Source: Brevibacillus fulvus | Lineage (GTDB): Bacteria; Bacillota; Bacilli; Brevibacillales; Brevibacillaceae | Direction of reading: 5' to 3' | Length of the DNA: 64,000 nt | Assembly (NCBI RefSeq): GCF_016908525.1 | Contig: NZ_JAFBEB010000001.1 | Location: forward strand, 612,072 to 676,071 | Shown: positions 62,033-64,000 of the stretch, piece by piece | How positions within the stretch are numbered: the stretch's first letter is position 1 | Layout of the letters: each line of letters begins with the position of its first letter | Translations under genes and position numbers: made by a program | The notes under the pieces: generated by a model | Database searches by the model: none | What the model saw: the letters and a program-made list of their open reading frames with translations, nothing else | What the model was told of the DNA's origin: nothing

Positions 62033-63374
62033 TCGCTTTCACCTCGCATAAATCAAGAGTGTGAAATAGGTGACGTATCTTTCCTTTCGGATTTGCGGTA
62101 ATCGCTTTGTTGTCATCCAACACTCCAAGCTCCCGCCACATTTCGCTGGTTCGTTCAAAATTGATTTGCTTGAGAATGGAACCTGCTTGTTCGACTGGTA
62201 TCTGCTTGTCCCGCATCCGTTTCGCCAAACAGATATACCCATCGAACATATAATTGGCGTTTATAAGCGAAGTTTTCCGCACCTCGTTGATGTTGCGAAT
62301 AAAACCATCCGGGTGCTGTTCAAACAGCTCCGTGAAAAATTCGGCCAAATATTTGCCAACCTCTTTGGCCTGCAGACGATCGGCTGGACGAAAATGCGCA
62401 TCAATCGACTCGATCAAAACCTTTGCGCTGACCAACTGCTCCGCGGCAGCAGACAATTTGTCGCCGGAAGCAACTTTCCCCAGCAAATATTCGCACTTGT
62501 CTTTCAACTCTTCTGCCGCCACCGCTGCCAGATTTCCCGTATTTGTTTCTTGCAGACGAGATGCCGAAACGGGATTGGTTGTGTTGATCTGGTTAAAATA
62601 CTGAACCGCTCTGCGGGTGCTGTAATTTAAAATTTTTAAATCGAACACGGCATGGATCGATTCATCCGTGCTCAGCGCCTGGATGATGCCGCTAATCCGG
62701 TGGTAGCCGTCAAGGATGTCTAATTGGGTTCCTTTTGTAATCGTCAGCGTTTTGTGCTGATGGTCATAGACTGCTTCTTCCCCGCTGTCCGCTGTGTTGG
62801 CACGCGCGTTAAAGGTAAGCATGGTTGTTTCCAGTTCTCCAGACAGCAACAGTTGCGCAATCTCATTGACGCTTTTGGGGATAGTTTTTGGTTTGTAAAC
62901 AATCTGGTCCTCTTTATTTTTCTCGATTCGCGCCTCTCGCTGCACTTCGAAATTATAGACAAGCAGATTGCTCTCCCAAAGTCTTTTAATTTCTTGCGCT
63001 GTAATCGTTGTCGTATAATTTCCGTCTTTGACATAGATAACGTTTTGAAATGTATATGGAAAGGATAATTTTGCAACCTTCTGGCGTTCAAAGGTCCGTG
63101 AATTTTTCAATTCCTGCTTGGTAAACAGCGCCTCAGGATGAACGGTTGTATGGTTGCTCAGTTCGAACAATGTCGTCGTCATGATACATAAAACTTCCAG
63201 GGAAAGCGTTTGCAAAGACTTCTTGCCAGACAAAATCTCCTGAGTATCTGCCGTACTGATTCCATACCGCGACAACTCCTTGCGAAATTTGCTCGTCCAC
63301 CTTTTGTTTTTCTTGAAAGCAGCCAAATGCTCCCCAATTGTCGTTTCCAGTATGGCTCGTTCAACTTTTGGCAT
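62025..63374 (-). CDS. DndB-like DGQHR-domain protein
   Basis: A 449-residue protein from ATG 63372-63374 behind AAGGAG. The core motif is LDGYHRISGI near 221-230 (DGQHR class), in a ParB/DndB-like domain, with NYTTTITAQEIKRLWESNLL before it. DndB controls DNA phosphorothioation; other DGQHR proteins are DNA-modification or plasmid-partition partners. No dndCDE genes are beside it. Its overlap with the MrpR-like gene shows they form one operon. Confidence 0.65.
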   Translation of the reverse strand: MPKVERAILETTIGEHLAAFKKNKRWTSKFRKELSRYGISTADTQEILSGKKSLQTLSLEVLCIMTTTLFELSNHTTVHPEALFTKQELKNSRTFERQKVAKLSFPYTFQNVIYVKDGNYTTTITAQEIKRLWESNLLVYNFEVQREARIEKNKEDQIVYKPKTIPKSVNEIAQLLLSGELETTMLTFNARANTADSGEEAVYDHQHKTLTITKGTQLDILDGYHRISGIIQALSTDESIHAVFDLKILNYSTRRAVQYFNQINTTNPVSASRLQETNTGNLAAVAAEELKDKCEYLLGKVASGDKLSAAAEQLVSAKVLIESIDAHFRPADRLQAKEVGKYLAEFFTELFEQHPDGFIRNINEVRKTSLINANYMFDGYICLAKRMRDKQIPVEQAGSILKQINFERTSEMWRELGVLDDNKAITANPKGKIRHLFHTLDLCEVKANV

Positions 63375-63444
63375 GAGCTCGACTCCTTATTGTTGCAGAA
63401 TCCCGTTACAGTTCCATTATTTTTATTATATTATCTGACTATTA

Positions 63445-63458
63445 TGTATTACAATACA
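63445..63458. promoter_or_regulatory. Small inverted repeat upstream of the DndB-like gene
   Basis: TGTATT-GT-AATACA on the minus strand has 6-bp inverted arms, about 70-85 bp upstream of the DndB-like start and in a T/A-rich promoter region. It could be an operator for the MrpR-like or HTH protein, but nothing tests this. Confidence 0.35.
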
Positions 63459-63607
63459 ATTTTAGATTTAATTACCAGCGTTGGTTTGCACATTCCACTC
63501 TTGTTCGGTGATCCGTGTTTACTTTTGTTCATAAGAAATGTCGATGAGTTTTGCGGTCAAACAGATATAAAAATAATTGAAGTGTTGATTTCACAGTTGT
63601 TCCGAAG

Positions 63608-63683
63608 TTGAAAATGCGTTATATTTTTATTTAATAATATATTATTTTTATAAATATTCCTCACTCACCTTGCGCATTTTCAA
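63608..63683. repeat. 11-bp inverted repeat with AT-rich interior
   Basis: TTGAAAATGCG (63608-63618) and CGCATTTTCAA (63673-63683) are perfect inverted arms around 54 bp of almost pure A/T. It is the only clear structure between 63375 and 63826, a stretch with no supported gene. Confidence 0.5.
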
Positions 63684-63826
63684 TGGAAGTCCTCACAGAA
63701 CGAATCTTTAGCCTGCAATCTTCCTATTTAGGTGAAATGTCTGTCTTATTGTCCCAAAAAACGTCCAGCACGAACTGAATCCGCTGTTAGATATTGAGAT
63801 TTGTTGGTAAATACCCCCAATAAACC

Positions 63827-63916
63827 ATGACGGATGTGATTATGGTGACGAACCCAGATAAGGTAAATCTGGAAGAACAAATCGAGCGATTGAGAACGTG
63901 TCTAAAAGTCCGGTGA
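63827..63916 (+). pseudogene. Spo0E-like phosphatase fragment
   Basis: A 29-codon frame (from ATG 63827 or 63842) reads NPDKVNLEEQIERLRTCLKV and then stops. LxxxIExLRxxL is the start of Spo0E-family aspartyl-phosphatases, but the catalytic S-x-x-x-D half is missing. The frame ends at AACGTGTCTAAAAGTCC, which resembles an insertion-sequence terminus. There is no good ribosome site. It looks like a gene cut by an element that continues past the window. Confidence 0.4.
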
Positions 63917-64000
63917 AAAAGTCCGCCTAAGCAGGCTTTTCCCACGGTGTTGCCGAATTATACGGTAACAATGAATTGAAAGAGTGATGGAATATGAAAG

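Overview
The window looks like chromosomal DNA of an aerobic, endospore-forming member of the Bacillales with a G+C content near one half by eye. The signs are strong AGGAGG-type ribosome binding sites with many GTG and TTG starts, spore proteins (a Tlp-type and a gamma-type small acid-soluble protein), a KapB-type protein, CcpA-like cre sites, and Bacillales-style TPP and cobalamin riboswitches. A Brevibacillus-, Tumebacillus- or Effusibacillus-like lineage would fit, but I cannot fix the genus. I saw no rRNA, tRNA or CRISPR array.

Layout. 1-3.5 kb: a DUF1641 fragment, a methyltransferase, a VCBS-like protein and a cytochrome P450. 3.6-7.8 kb: a sigma-54-controlled module, made of a Tm-1-like (UPF0261) protein, a PEP-hydrolase-family TIM barrel, and an enhancer-binding activator whose sensor domain is itself a PEP-hydrolase-family barrel. 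A TGGCAC-N5-TTGC promoter precedes the two-gene operon. 9-21.4 kb: a surface-glycan and probable spore-coat region. It holds glycosyltransferases with TPR tails, a methyltransferase-glycosyltransferase fusion, a proline/cysteine-rich coat-like protein, and an eight-gene operon (two GT2, nucleotide-sugar dehydrogenase, CgeB-like GT, sugar aminotransferase, sugar epimerase, GT4, DNRLRE-like protein).

22-28 kb: a thiamin operon under a TPP riboswitch, thiS-thiG-ylmB-tenA-thiZ-thiX-thiY. It joins thiazole synthesis to salvage of degraded pyrimidine. 28-34.4 kb: housekeeping genes (kapB, alaX, mnmA, thioredoxin-like, ACT-domain protein, tlp, LysE). 34.4-39 kb: an ECF-type vitamin transporter with a DUF4430 surface protein behind a cobalamin riboswitch, a probable B12 uptake operon. 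39-49 kb: small accessory and spore genes, including a single-repeat gamma SASP and two proteins carrying an NTTRR-F1-like domain. 49-56 kb: histidine utilisation (hutU-hutI-hutG-yjiH) behind a cre site, next to an orphan AraC-type regulator that has an attenuator-like leader. 56-59 kb: small membrane proteins, a truncated haemoglobin and a C39-like peptidase.

The most interesting locus is at 59.3-63.4 kb. On the minus strand it reads DndB-like protein, MrpR-like degenerate tyrosine recombinase, HTH-TPR (RRNPP/AimR-like) receptor, and then, 15 bp downstream, a 47-codon secreted pro-peptide not previously marked by its size. This pro-peptide carries the hexapeptide SSGDRG twice, once just after the predicted signal-peptidase site and once at its very C-terminus. 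It looks like a complete peptide quorum-sensing cassette of arbitrium/Phr type, linked to a homologue of the repressor that acts below arbitrium in SPbeta-like phages. The right edge carries a Spo0E-like fragment and a possible insertion-sequence end.
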